Shown: positions 27,871 to 37,127 of the stretch, piece after piece
How positions within the stretch are numbered: the first letter of the stretch is position 1
Layout: each line of letters begins with the position of its first letter
Assembly: GCA_946482325.1 (NCBI GenBank)
Contig: CAMLRA010000002.1
Location: 1-64,000, forward strand
Source: an uncultured Chromatiaceae bacterium
Lineage (GTDB): Bacteria > Pseudomonadota > Gammaproteobacteria > Enterobacterales > Alteromonadaceae
Direction: 5' to 3'
DNA length: 64,000 nucleotides
Program-made: the position numbers and the translations under genes
The notes under the pieces: model-generated
Database searches by the model: none
What the model was told of the DNA's origin: nothing
What the model saw: only the letters and a program-made list of their open reading frames with translations

Positions 27871-29332
27871 TCAGAGCGGATCGGCGCTGCCATCGTCCCG
27901 CAGGCGGAAATACTGGCCATCGCGGATTAATAATCCCTCACTGCTACGCGGTGGAATACTGCCGCGATAATCCCGTGGCTGACGCACGTTGATGGCAACA
28001 ACCTTACCAGCAAACAAAGTATGTACCCGCCGCTGCGGCGTATGCCCGACTACCACGGCGCTGGCGCCGAAGCGGGCCGAAGTCATTTCCACTTCATCCT
28101 GGGTTAAATCGGCTGCAAAATAGCCGCGATACCAGGACGGGCCGTTGCGGGTGGATAACAGCAGGTCATTGGCTTCGGCGTTTTTCTTCGGATAATAAGC
28201 AGTGCGGTATTGGGCCCGGACTATGGTATTCAGATCTTCCAGCGAATAATTCAGCGTTGCCAGTTTGGGATGTAAACCCCCATGCACAAACAGCTGGCCA
28301 TTGACCAGTTCCGCCGTATTTTTACTGGCCAGCCAGCGGCCGAGCAAACTGTTGTCGCCATATAAATCGGCTTGCTGCTTGCCGAGCACTGTCGCGACAA
28401 ACTGATACTTTTTGTCTGCCGCCTGAAAATTACCCTGCAGGTTTTTGATTTCATGATTGCCTAGAGCACCATATAGTTTAATAAGTGAACAGCAGAGCAG
28501 CCTGAAATTGCCTCAGGCAAGGCGACACAGCGAAGGAATAGTGGCGCTCTTTCGAGCTGTGGCAACGCCGCATGAGGCAATTGCAGGCGCTCCCGGACGG
28601 GCGATAGCAGAATGGTCGCATGCGGCGTTAAATTTTCTCGCTTTAGAACCACTAAAGCTTCAAAAATCTGCCTTGCCTGCGGCCATTCTGCTTATCGCTG
28701 CTGCCGCTTTTTTAAACTATATGGTGCTCTCGAATGTAATGCACAGTGCCGCCCTTTGCCCGCGCCGCTTGCTCCAGCTGATAAATCAACCACAGCACTT
28801 GCGTGGTGGAAGGCCCGCGATCAGTCATGTCCCCGAGTAGGACCAGATGACCTCTGCCAAAAGTCCAGTTCAGCTTTGCATCAATGACCCGGTGCGCCTG
28901 CAAAAAATCGCGCAGCGTTTTATAGGCACTCTCAATATCGGAAATCGCCAGAATGGGCTCGTTGTCCTGATAACGCACTGGCGGTGGGCTAAAACGGCCG
29001 TCCGGCCGCCGGTCCGGGCTGCTGCCGTTGATGGACAGGGCAAAATGATTATCCTCCAGCGGAAAATACACCTGCGTCTTTACTGTGGCAGTCACAGGCA
29101 GGTTTTGCTGTTCCAGGTAAAAGCCGCTTTCGCCATCGCCGCGGATAAAGTTCAGCTGCATCTGGTCGCCGCTAAAAAACACCTGGGGGCCTTCATCACC
29201 GACTTTATAAGCGCGGCGGTCGTCGCCGTAATCAATATCGATACTGAAGAACACCGCAAGACCCAGCGCCAAAACCAGCAGCAACAGGCTGGTGATACAA
29301 AAATGTTTTAGATTGGTCCAGATGGGTGTCAT
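27871..29332 (-). pseudogene. Metallophosphoesterase gene interrupted by a MITE
   Basis: Two in-frame pieces of a calcineurin-like phosphatase flank a 268-bp insertion. The 5' piece (29332-28731) has a membrane anchor at residues 8-30, the first metal motif region (ISDIES) and GDMTDRG. The 3' piece (28462-27871) supplies GNHE, FVHGGLHP and VGHTPQRR. The insertion lies one codon before GNHE; the 5' frame reads a few residues into it and stops. Exact removal of the insert restores one frame of 397 codons (HYIRGNHE). The intact protein would be an inner-membrane-anchored metal phosphatase. Start has AAAGGA. It follows the PadR-HAAS pair in the same direction. Confidence 0.9.
28463..28730. mobile_element. 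MITE-like element, 268 bp, inside a phosphatase gene
   Basis: Ends are inverted repeats of 19 bp (AGAGCACCATATAGTTTAA). The interior has two internal hairpins (CCTGA..TCAGG and CTTTAG..CTAAAG) and no transposase gene. No clear target duplication; a 2-bp CT duplication would also fit. Clean loss of the element restores the host reading frame, which proves the insertion is recent or at least precise. It must have been moved by a transposase encoded elsewhere. Confidence 0.85.
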
Positions 29333-29357
29333 CGCAAATTCCTTTTTCTACAATCAC

Positions 29358-29927
29358 TTACATATGTAGCTTCAACACCCGCAGCACTTTGCGCGTCAGC
29401 CAGGCCACCCCAACGGCAAGCAATGTGGCCACCGGCACTATCCACCAGCCCATCACCTCGGGCGTGGCCATCGGCGGGACTGAGACAAAACCGACCACAA
29501 TGCTGTTGCCATGCGGTGTCGACCAGACACCGACCGACTCTGGCAACAGAAATTTCGCCCCGGCGACAAATAACAAACTCAGCGCCGTGCTGAAGCCAAA
29601 TACTGCCATCGCGAAATACAAACTGGCCGTGACGCTTTTTTTCACGCTTTGAATCGCGCGAAAGCCTCGTGGTGGCGGCGCGCCTTCTTCGATATGCGCG
29701 ACATACAACGCCGCCAACTGGCGTGCATCACCGAAACCGCGCAAAATTTCTGCCACATCAGCAGCTTGGCCGGAGGCCGTTTTCTGCTCCAACACATCAA
29801 ACAAATGGCTTTCAATTTCGCGGATCACTTCCTGCGTTTCATGTGGGGCAAGCCGGGATAAATAACGACGTAAATCATTGAGATAACGATGGATCAACTC
29901 GTTATTGTGCAATTCTGCTGCAGACAT
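29358..29927 (-). CDS. HAAS/DUF1700-type membrane protein partner of PadR regulator
   Basis: 189 residues. N-terminal helical region (IHRYLNDLRRYLSRLAPHETQEVIREIESHLFDVLEQK) matches the HAAS signalling domain, followed by two or three transmembrane helices (about 100-125, 157-180). HAAS proteins are typically encoded directly after a PadR regulator, as here with a single-base gap, and are thought to relay membrane signals to it. Downstream 25 nt away is the broken phosphatase. Confidence 0.82.
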   Translation of the reverse strand: MSAAELHNNELIHRYLNDLRRYLSRLAPHETQEVIREIESHLFDVLEQKTASGQAADVAEILRGFGDARQLAALYVAHIEEGAPPPRGFRAIQSVKKSVTASLYFAMAVFGFSTALSLLFVAGAKFLLPESVGVWSTPHGNSIVVGFVSVPPMATPEVMGWWIVPVATLLAVGVAWLTRKVLRVLKLHM

Positions 29928-29928
29928 C

Positions 29929-30309
29929 TCAGACTCCTGTATTCGGTAGCGGTTGCGGGCCCGGGTTGGTCAGCAGCCATTCAATATCACTGACAGACTG
30001 GCGCCAGAGCCGGGTCAGATCAGTCAATTTTTGTGCACCAAGCGGGGTGAGCTGGTAGTACTTACGCGGTCGGGTCTCGCCTTCCTGCACCCACTGCGCA
30101 TCGACCAGTTCGTCACGCTTCAGCCGGTCCAGCAGCGGATATAAAGTGCCTTCCGTAATGGTCGTCGAAGGCAAACTTTGCAGTAATTTCAACAGTTCCA
30201 GCCCATATAAAGTGCGTTGCTGCAACGCCGCCAGAATAGCCAGTTCCAGCGTACCTTTGCGCAGCTGCACCGCCCATTTTTCCATCACATCTTCTGTGGA
30301 GTTCATCAT
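29929..30309 (-). CDS. PadR-family transcriptional regulator
   Basis: 126 residues with the PadR winged-helix core: LRKGTLELAILAALQQRTLYGLELLKLL, TEGTLYPLLDRLKRDELVDAQW and RKYYQLTPLGAQKL. PadR proteins are small dimeric repressors. Tandem ATGs at the start leave the exact N-terminus open by a few residues. A perfect inverted repeat 45 bp upstream is its likely own operator. First gene of the padR-HAAS-phosphatase unit. Confidence 0.92.
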   Translation of the reverse strand: MMNSTEDVMEKWAVQLRKGTLELAILAALQQRTLYGLELLKLLQSLPSTTITEGTLYPLLDRLKRDELVDAQWVQEGETRPRKYYQLTPLGAQKLTDLTRLWRQSVSDIEWLLTNPGPQPLPNTGV

Positions 30310-30353
30310 TCACCTGTATCGGGCCTGGGTATCGGATAGCTATGCATTAAATA

Positions 30354-30374
30354 ATACCTTGCAATACAAGGTAT
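30354..30374. promoter_or_regulatory. Palindromic PadR-type operator
   Basis: ATACCTTG-CAATA-CAAGGTAT: eight perfect inverted bases around a five-base centre, lying directly upstream of padR. This form agrees with published operators of PadR-like repressors that precede HAAS genes, and implies autoregulation. Confidence 0.78.
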
Positions 30375-30456
30375 ATTACTGAGCATAAAGATAGCCTGAA
30401 CAAAGATCAACCGGATAAAGGCGATGGATGAAAAATAATCAGCAGGCAAAAAATAC

Positions 30457-30491
30457 AAAAGTCAGTGACAGCAACACTGCCACTGACTTTT
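30457..30491. terminator. Bidirectional hairpin terminator after the DUF2339 gene
   Basis: AAAAGTCAGTG and CACTGACTTTT enclose a 13-base loop that has its own short pairing. It has T-runs on both strands and lies 22 nt beyond the DUF2339 stop codon. Confidence 0.75.
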
Positions 30492-30512
30492 TACATTGAA
30501 AAACACCAGCAC

Positions 30513-33278
30513 TTAGCCGGCTTTAGCAGAAGTTGCCCCCGTCTTCGGCATCGGCGCTTTAATACCTATCAGCACGGTGAGGCCGCCGACCGTGATAAAA
30601 GACACAATCCGGCTCAGTGAACCGGCATCGGCGAGGTCCACCAGAAACAGCTTCACCAGCACAACCGCCAGCAAAGCGGCGCCAGCTTGCCAGCGTAGCC
30701 GGTGTGCCAGCAGATGGCCGCGTTGCATCAACACCAATGCCAGCAGCGTCCAGCCGACCGACAACCCCAACTGCACTTCGCTGCTCTGCCACAGCGGCTC
30801 CAATTGCCACGGCAGCTGCAGCAACAGCGCGATGGTGCGCACCAGCAGCACAGTGGCGCTGACAAAAGCCGCTGCCGCCAACAGCTGCGTGGCCTGCGGC
30901 GTTGGAGATAAAGCACGCTGGATCGCCCGCCAATGCAAGCCGGCCGCCAGTACTGCGCCCAGCATCACTGCGTCCGGACCGTTCAGTACCGGATAACCTG
31001 TGGCAGGTTCCACCAGACTCCAGCCCCACAGCAGCACCAATCCGGCAAGCCAGGGCAAAGGCAGCCGTGCTAAAAACAGTGCCGGCGCGGCCGGATGCGG
31101 CCAGCGCTGCTGTACTGATAACCACAGGCATAACAACATGGGTGCCAACACAGCAACAAAAAACAGCACCAACATCTGCTGATTCTCCAGCTGCCAGCTG
31201 TTCGCCAGATACCGCGCCTGCCACACCACTAAAACCCCGACCAGCCAGGGCATGGCCAGTAAATACAAAGGCTTAGTGATCTGCGCCTGCCGCAGCCAGC
31301 GATAGAAACTCAAAAGCACCAGCCCCAGCGCGCCGATACCGCTCAAAGACAACACCTGCTGCCAGTGGTCGCTGTCGAGCTGGCGGAAAAACTCGGCGCC
31401 ATACCAGCAATACAGCAGCGGTAACAGCCACCAGCCAAACCGTTGCAAAGTGGGCAGCGCCCAGCGCTGATAAAGCGCGGACGCCAACAGCAACGACAGC
31501 GCCGCCACAGCAATTTGAGCAGATAAAGGTGTCGCCAGATGGCCATCCACTTCAGCAAAAAACGCCAGATGCCACAAACCCCAGCCGAGTAATGCCCACA
31601 GCAAGGTCAAAGCAGTTTCCCCCGGCAACAGCCTTGTATCCGCCGGCTTGCGGTCACTGCTCACTGACAGCAATAACAGCGACACTGCCAGCACCAAAAT
31701 ATTGCAAAAGTCGCCCTGCAAAAACCACAACCCACCGGTTTGGACCGGCAATTCACTGGCAAACGCAACCAGCGCTCCCGCCATCAGCAGATAAGCACCG
31801 GCGCGGCTGGCGCGGCTTTGTTGCTGGAAACCGAGCCAGCATAAACCGGCCGCTTCTAAGGCCCAACCAAAGGCGGTCCAGCTGGCGCCTTGGGAAAATG
31901 GCAGCACCAAAGAGCCAAACATCAGCGCGAGGCCCAGCTGAATGTGACCAAACCGGCGTAAATCGTCACGTGGCTGCCGGCGCACCAGCAGATACATGGC
32001 GCCATACACCACCGCATAAACCGCGGCGCTGACACTATCGCCCTGACTGAAATGACCGGTCAACAACAGCTGCTGACTAAAGGACAACAACGGCAGGCCA
32101 AACACTAAACTGCCATCGATAAAACCGCGGCTCTGATGACCCTGGCGCAGCGTAAAGCGATAACCAATCAACAGATACATCAGGAAATAAGCAGCGAAAA
32201 ACGGCTGCACCAGCGCGTAGTCGCTGCTGTGATAATTAATCAGCTGCCAGGCCAGTGCGATGCCGAAAGTCGCGACAAAACCAGTCCAGTTCAGCCAGCG
32301 CCATTGCCGGTACCAGGCCAGTAATAACACGCCGGCATTGAGCAGCAGATAATAGCTGAACAGCCCGACAAAACGATTAGAGCCGTCTGATGTCAACAAA
32401 GGCACCAAAAAACCACCGGCGGTGGCGAGAATGGCAAGTGCCTGTGATTGCTGTAACAGCGCCATCGCGCTGCCGGCCAATACCGTCAGCAACATCAGCG
32501 CAAAAGCCGTCGTACCACCAATCATCGGATAATACTTGCAAGCGGCAAACAAGGTCAGATAGACCACAGCAAAACCGGCACCCTGTAACAGGGCGGCGTG
32601 ATTGCCCAGCCGGCGGCGTTTCCACCAGCCAAGCCCAACCAAACCGCCGCCACAAAGTCCGATAAAACCCAGTCGCAGCTCCATCGACAATAAGCCCTGA
32701 TGGGCAAAATAAGTGGCGAGAAAACTCAGGCCCAAAAACAACACGGTGAGGCCAGCCAACACCAGCGGACTGACCTGACGGAACAAATCAAACAAAGGTT
32801 GGAGTACTGACGGTGATGAACTGGTCGCACTTTGCTGCCAGGCTGCGGCATTGTGACTGGCGAAAGCTGTCCGCTCGGTCGGCTGAGCGGCAGGCGCGGA
32901 GGTCTCAGCAGGTTCGGGACTTTCGGCCGGGCTTATTGCAGAAGCGGAAGCTGCGTTTGCGGGCGCAGCGGGTGCCAGTCCGTTATTCGCCAGCACACCA
33001 TGCGGATCCGCCCAACCACCCTGCAGTGCATCTGCGCTGGCACTTATCGGGGTTGCGTCAGGCTGCGCAGCGACCAAATCGGGGTTGATACCCATCCCCT
33101 GACTGCGCAGCGTCGCCATTTGTTGCTGTAATGCCGCGAGCTTCGTCTCTAATCCAGCCGCTTTGCGCCAGGCATCCAGCGCAAGCCCAAGCGCCAGACC
33201 GAGGACGGCACCCATAATAGTCTCGCCTTCCAACGCCCCCAGACTATAACCGGCGATAAATCCAAGCAGTGCCCACAT
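30513..33278 (-). CDS. DUF2339 large polytopic membrane protein
   Basis: 921 residues: two N-terminal helices (MWALLGFIAGYSLGALEGETIMGAVLGLALGLALDAW), a short coiled coil (LETKLAALQQQMATLRSQ), a disordered Pro/Ala/Ser-rich linker to about 150, then some 25 transmembrane helices, ending in ITVGGLTVLIGIKAP. This is the DUF2339 pattern. Function unknown; proteins of this size with such helices may be channels or lipid or polysaccharide handling proteins. Monocistronic with its own terminator. Confidence 0.88.
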   Translation of the reverse strand: MWALLGFIAGYSLGALEGETIMGAVLGLALGLALDAWRKAAGLETKLAALQQQMATLRSQGMGINPDLVAAQPDATPISASADALQGGWADPHGVLANNGLAPAAPANAASASAISPAESPEPAETSAPAAQPTERTAFASHNAAAWQQSATSSSPSVLQPLFDLFRQVSPLVLAGLTVLFLGLSFLATYFAHQGLLSMELRLGFIGLCGGGLVGLGWWKRRRLGNHAALLQGAGFAVVYLTLFAACKYYPMIGGTTAFALMLLTVLAGSAMALLQQSQALAILATAGGFLVPLLTSDGSNRFVGLFSYYLLLNAGVLLLAWYRQWRWLNWTGFVATFGIALAWQLINYHSSDYALVQPFFAAYFLMYLLIGYRFTLRQGHQSRGFIDGSLVFGLPLLSFSQQLLLTGHFSQGDSVSAAVYAVVYGAMYLLVRRQPRDDLRRFGHIQLGLALMFGSLVLPFSQGASWTAFGWALEAAGLCWLGFQQQSRASRAGAYLLMAGALVAFASELPVQTGGLWFLQGDFCNILVLAVSLLLLSVSSDRKPADTRLLPGETALTLLWALLGWGLWHLAFFAEVDGHLATPLSAQIAVAALSLLLASALYQRWALPTLQRFGWWLLPLLYCWYGAEFFRQLDSDHWQQVLSLSGIGALGLVLLSFYRWLRQAQITKPLYLLAMPWLVGVLVVWQARYLANSWQLENQQMLVLFFVAVLAPMLLCLWLSVQQRWPHPAAPALFLARLPLPWLAGLVLLWGWSLVEPATGYPVLNGPDAVMLGAVLAAGLHWRAIQRALSPTPQATQLLAAAAFVSATVLLVRTIALLLQLPWQLEPLWQSSEVQLGLSVGWTLLALVLMQRGHLLAHRLRWQAGAALLAVVLVKLFLVDLADAGSLSRIVSFITVGGLTVLIGIKAPMPKTGATSAKAG

Positions 33279-33386
33279 AAAATCGATATCCCTGTCGCTC
33301 AGCTGTCACTGCGACCACCATAGCATCCGGTGGTTCTGACAAACAAGATAAAGGCCGCGAGCGCTTTCGCGCCGCAATACGACCTA

Positions 33387-33650
33387 GGGGCTGTTGACGT
33401 TTGGCGGTTAAGTTTTGTTCGAGTTGGTGGCGTTTTGGGCGCGAAACGAGGCGCGTGGCATAGTCATTCTATGTGAGCAACGAGTGACAAAGCCTAAAGC
33501 GCCACCAAACGAACCCTTCGGGCAGCGTTTGGCAGCTCTTTCTGCGGCGTTAGTGCTCGTTTGTGTAGAGTAACTACACGGCTCTCGCACTGCCTTGCAT
33601 AAAAAGCTGCCAAACTGCTGCAAAAACAAACACCAAACGTCAACAGCCCC
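33387..33650. mobile_element. MITE, 264 bp, TA target duplication
   Basis: Terminal inverted repeats of 18 bp (GGGGCTGTTGACGTTTGG), flanked on both sides by TA, as produced by IS630/Tc1-mariner-type transposition. No transposase frame. Internal hairpins include CATAG..CTATG and TGTAG..CTACA. It sits between the DUF2339 gene and the first glycan-cluster gene. Confidence 0.85.
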
Positions 33651-33784
33651 TAATAGTGACAAATCAAAGAAAATCGGCGAGCATGCTGTTTTAACGGTCC
33701 GCACCTGTGATGGTAAGCACTGAGATGCGCGCCAATCCCGACAGCCTCCATCCTGTCGTGACGCATACATACCAAGGAAGCAAC

Positions 33785-34717
33785 ATGACTCAGGCTGACG
33801 ACCCGATGCTGCAATCGATGCGTGGCACTTTATATTCAGTGCAGCAACGCATCAGTGACATGATGACGCTACAGGGCCGGACTCTGGCGCGGCAAAACGC
33901 CACCACCTTGGCGCCTAACCAGCTACAGGATGCTGAATTCAAGGTGTTTTCTCAGTTTGGTGATGATGGGATCATCCAGCATCTGGTACATCACCTGATT
34001 AAAGACCGCCACGAGCAGCGTTTTATCGAATTTGGCGTGGGCAATTATCTCGAATCCAATACCCGATTCTTGTTGGTGAACAACAACTGGCAAGGCCTTA
34101 TTTTGGATAGCAGCAGCCAGGATATCGAATTTATCCGCGGCCAGGAGTTTTACTGGCGCCACCAGCTGACCGCACAGCAAGCCTGGATCACCCGCGACAA
34201 TATCAATCAGTTGATTAGTGACGCCGGTTTTGACGGCGACCTCGGTTTACTCAGTGTCGACATCGACGGCAATGATTATTGGGTATGGCAGGCGATCGAT
34301 TCTGTCCGCCCGGTCATTGTGATCACCGAATGGAACAGCGTGTTTGGCCCGGACGCCGCCATTACTGTGCCTTATCAACCGCAATTTGACCGCACTGCAG
34401 CGCATTATTCCAATCTGTATTTTGGCGCCTCTATTGCTGCACTGGCTGCGCTCGGTACGCAAAAAGGATATGCGCTGGTTGGGTCTAACAGCGCAGGCAA
34501 TAATTTGTATTTTGTCCGGCAAGACCGGCTGAATGGCATACCGGCGCTGACACCGCAGCAGGCTTATGTTGAATCCCGGTTTCGCGAATCCCGTTGCCCG
34601 CAAGGAAAACTAACCTTTTTGGCCGGTGCGGCGCGGCGGGCAGAAATTGCCGGCATGCCGGTGCTGGATATACACAGCGGTGCGCTCACCACTGTAGCCC
34701 GCGCGACGGCAGGTTAA
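33785..34717 (+). CDS. FkbM-like protein of the glycan cluster
   Basis: 310 residues from the ATG with AAGGA. Core motifs FSQFGDDGIIQHLV, RFIEFGVGNYLESNTRFLL, LILDSSSQDIEFI and LLSVDIDGNDYWVWQAID give a Rossmann-type fold akin to FkbM-family methyltransferases; the acidic DIDGND stretch is conserved in relatives from surface-glycan loci. A SAM-binding glycine loop (EFGVGN) is present. Likely modifies a sugar, but catalysis is not proven. Its stop overlaps the next gene's start (TAATG). First gene of a five-gene plus-strand arm. Confidence 0.7.
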   Translation: MTQADDPMLQSMRGTLYSVQQRISDMMTLQGRTLARQNATTLAPNQLQDAEFKVFSQFGDDGIIQHLVHHLIKDRHEQRFIEFGVGNYLESNTRFLLVNNNWQGLILDSSSQDIEFIRGQEFYWRHQLTAQQAWITRDNINQLISDAGFDGDLGLLSVDIDGNDYWVWQAIDSVRPVIVITEWNSVFGPDAAITVPYQPQFDRTAAHYSNLYFGASIAALAALGTQKGYALVGSNSAGNNLYFVRQDRLNGIPALTPQQAYVESRFRESRCPQGKLTFLAGAARRAEIAGMPVLDIHSGALTTVARATAG

Positions 34718-35970
34718 TGCGAACGCCGGTCCCCTGTCTAACTCCATCAGCTGTGGAATCATCATCAGACATGCATATCTACGTGGTCACGCCAGCCTTT
34801 AATGCCGTACAAACCATCAACAGAACTATCAACAGCGTGATTTCACAAAGCGGTGATTTTACTATTCATTACCATGTACAGGACGGAGGGTCCAGCGACG
34901 GTACTGTTGAACTGCTGCAACAATGGCAATACACGCTGGCCCGGGGCCTGCTGCCATTATCCTGCCGTGCAGTAAATTTCAGCTTTGCGTCGGCACCAGA
35001 CAATGGTATGTACGATGCCATCCAACAGGGGTTTGCCCGTTTTGCGTTGCAGCCACACCACTGGATCACCTGGATAAATTCAGACGATCTGATTTTGCCA
35101 GACTCTTTTTCTTTTATTGCCAATATCGATAAAAGCCCCGGCCTCGCCGACAGCGTGAATTGGGTAACCGGCGAAGCGATGATCCTGCGGAATGGTTCAT
35201 TGTTCCGCTGTTCGCGCCGGGCGCTGAACGCGGATTTTGTCCGGGCTGGCCTGGCCGACGGCATTAGCGCCCCATTTATCCAGCAGGAAGGTACCTTTTT
35301 TCGCGCCGGCCTCTGGCAGCAATATCAGGCACAGGCACTGGACGGCTTTCGCTACGCCGGCGACTGGAGTTTATGGAAACATTTTGCCAAAACCGCAACG
35401 CTGTATTGTGCCGACATGCCGCTGGGCGTTTTCACCTCGCGCAACGAACAGCTCAGTAAAAAGTTCTGGCATCAGTATATGCTGGAGATCTTCCGCCACA
35501 ACGATTATCAACAGAGCAACAGCTACGGCAAAACTTATAAAAATCTCTATGCCAATCTGAATGACGGAGTGATTTACTCCAGACGCAAACCAAGCAAAAT
35601 CCGCATCGACAACAATCAAAATGCCCGGATGTATGCCGATGTAGAGCGTTGTGTTGCAGCCCAATGCATCAACACTGATTTTCGCTGTAACCGGCTGTTT
35701 ATTTTTGGTTATAGCGGTTTTGCCAATCATCTGCTGAAAATCATCCGCAATCAGGGCAAAGCGGCCGACGCCATTCTGGTCAGCAAAAAAGAATTCACCG
35801 ATTCGACCACCGACAATGTGCTGACGCTACATGAAGCCAAACCGGACGCCGGTGACCTGATCATCATGACTAGTTTTAAAAACAAAAAAGTGCTGGGCAT
35901 TTTACAAAAACATGCAGCACAGGCGCAGATCCTGCATTGGACGGCGTTAGTACCTTTTGTCAGTGATTAG
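34717..35970 (+). CDS. GT2-family glycosyltransferase with C-terminal Rossmann-like module
   Basis: 417 residues from the TAATG-coupled start; an ATG at 34771 (MHIYVVTPAFN) is an equally good start. GT-A fold: YVVTPAFNAVQTINRTINSVISQ, DGGSSDGT, WINSDDLILP (DxD-like) and an EGTFF acceptor loop. After about residue 325 a separate domain follows: RLFIFGYSGFANHLLKIIRN..., a Rossmann-like beta-alpha unit similar in kind to modules in three other genes of this cluster. The enzyme should add a sugar to a surface glycan. Confidence 0.85.
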   Translation: MRTPVPCLTPSAVESSSDMHIYVVTPAFNAVQTINRTINSVISQSGDFTIHYHVQDGGSSDGTVELLQQWQYTLARGLLPLSCRAVNFSFASAPDNGMYDAIQQGFARFALQPHHWITWINSDDLILPDSFSFIANIDKSPGLADSVNWVTGEAMILRNGSLFRCSRRALNADFVRAGLADGISAPFIQQEGTFFRAGLWQQYQAQALDGFRYAGDWSLWKHFAKTATLYCADMPLGVFTSRNEQLSKKFWHQYMLEIFRHNDYQQSNSYGKTYKNLYANLNDGVIYSRRKPSKIRIDNNQNARMYADVERCVAAQCINTDFRCNRLFIFGYSGFANHLLKIIRNQGKAADAILVSKKEFTDSTTDNVLTLHEAKPDAGDLIIMTSFKNKKVLGILQKHAAQAQILHWTALVPFVSD

Positions 35971-35996
35971 GGTTGTGGGTAACTGTGGCAGAACCG

Positions 35997-37127
35997 ATGA
36001 ATTATTTAGATATAGCCCGGCAACTGCAACAACTGCGCGCGCGGGCGACCGGCCTGCAGCTGGTGTTATTCGGTGCCGGTGGTGCCGGCCAGCAGATATT
36101 GCAGCTGCTGGAAGCACTGGGTATCCAATGCGCCTTTTTTGTCGACAATGACCCGGCTCGCTGGCAGCACTCAGTGGCAGGCCGCTATCCGATCAAAGCC
36201 CCGGCCGTGCTGCAACAGCAACCGGATCAATATTTTATCCTGATCAGCAGCGGCGCCGGCACTGCAATTCGCCAGCAACTGACTGAATTGGGGTTTCACG
36301 ACGACAGTCAAATTCTGCAGGCCATTCCGCCAGATCCGTTGCTGCAGGGCCGGCAGATTTTCTCCGCCTTGTATCCGGATTATGCCACGGCACTGGCAGA
36401 CAGCAGCGGTTATCAGGTTGACAGTTACCGGCTGGCCGCGCTGGCCAGCCGGGAAGCGTTGCTCGAACGGCTCATAGCCGGCACCTATCAACTCAATACC
36501 GATGAACAGCAGATGCTGCTGGCTCTGACTTGGGCAGCCACTGCATTGCAGGCACAAACGAAAGGCAACCGTGCGTTACGGGTACTGGATTTTGGCGGCG
36601 CGCTCGGCGAGCATTTTTTACTGGTCCGCCAGCTGCTGCCAGAGCTGCCTATCGAGCGTTGGCTGGTCTGCGAAACGCCATTAATCGTCAATGCCGCAGC
36701 ACAGTTGCCGCAACAGTCGGCATTGCAGTTTTGCGACACTATCCCTAATTCGCTGGCGGCAACAGATTCAGCTTTTGATCTGGTGATCGCCAGCGGCAGT
36801 CTGCAGTTTGTCGCCGATCCGGCGCAAACTTTTGCCGACCTGGCCGCACTTGAGGCGCCTTATTTTTATATCAGTCGTTTTCCGCTGTGGCCCGGGCCAA
36901 ATGACGTCGTGGCGCGGCTTGACGTGCCGCCCCATCTGTTTAACGCCTCTTACCCCAGCTGGCATTTAAGCCTGGCGCAGTGGCTGCCCCGTTTTGAACA
37001 GGCACATCAGGTGCGCGCCAACTGGCTCAATCCGGAGTTTTATTATCAGGACCAGCAACGCATCGACTTTTATGGCTTTTTGTTGCAGCGCCGGCCGGCC
37101 ACCAACGGCATAGAGGAGCAAGTCTGA
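35997..37127 (+). CDS. TIGR04325-type methyltransferase with N-terminal Rossmann-like module
   Basis: 376 residues from ATG; GTG 35985 or TTG 35973 are possible starts. Residues ~18-110: LVLFGAGGAGQQILQLLEALGIQ and FFVDNDPARW, a nucleotide-binding-like Rossmann unit. The C-terminal part is a TIGR04325 methyltransferase (VLDFGGALGEHFLLVRQLLP, DSAFDLVIASGSLQFV, FYISRFPLW), found in glycan and O-antigen loci. The stop overlaps the next start (TGATG). Confidence 0.82.
   Translation: MNYLDIARQLQQLRARATGLQLVLFGAGGAGQQILQLLEALGIQCAFFVDNDPARWQHSVAGRYPIKAPAVLQQQPDQYFILISSGAGTAIRQQLTELGFHDDSQILQAIPPDPLLQGRQIFSALYPDYATALADSSGYQVDSYRLAALASREALLERLIAGTYQLNTDEQQMLLALTWAATALQAQTKGNRALRVLDFGGALGEHFLLVRQLLPELPIERWLVCETPLIVNAAAQLPQQSALQFCDTIPNSLAATDSAFDLVIASGSLQFVADPAQTFADLAALEAPYFYISRFPLWPGPNDVVARLDVPPHLFNASYPSWHLSLAQWLPRFEQAHQVRANWLNPEFYYQDQQRIDFYGFLLQRRPATNGIEEQV

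Noticed and set aside
28457..28840. Plus-strand frame of 127 codons over the MITE
   Set aside because: It spans an inverted-repeat end and runs into the antisense of the phosphatase gene; not a transposase.
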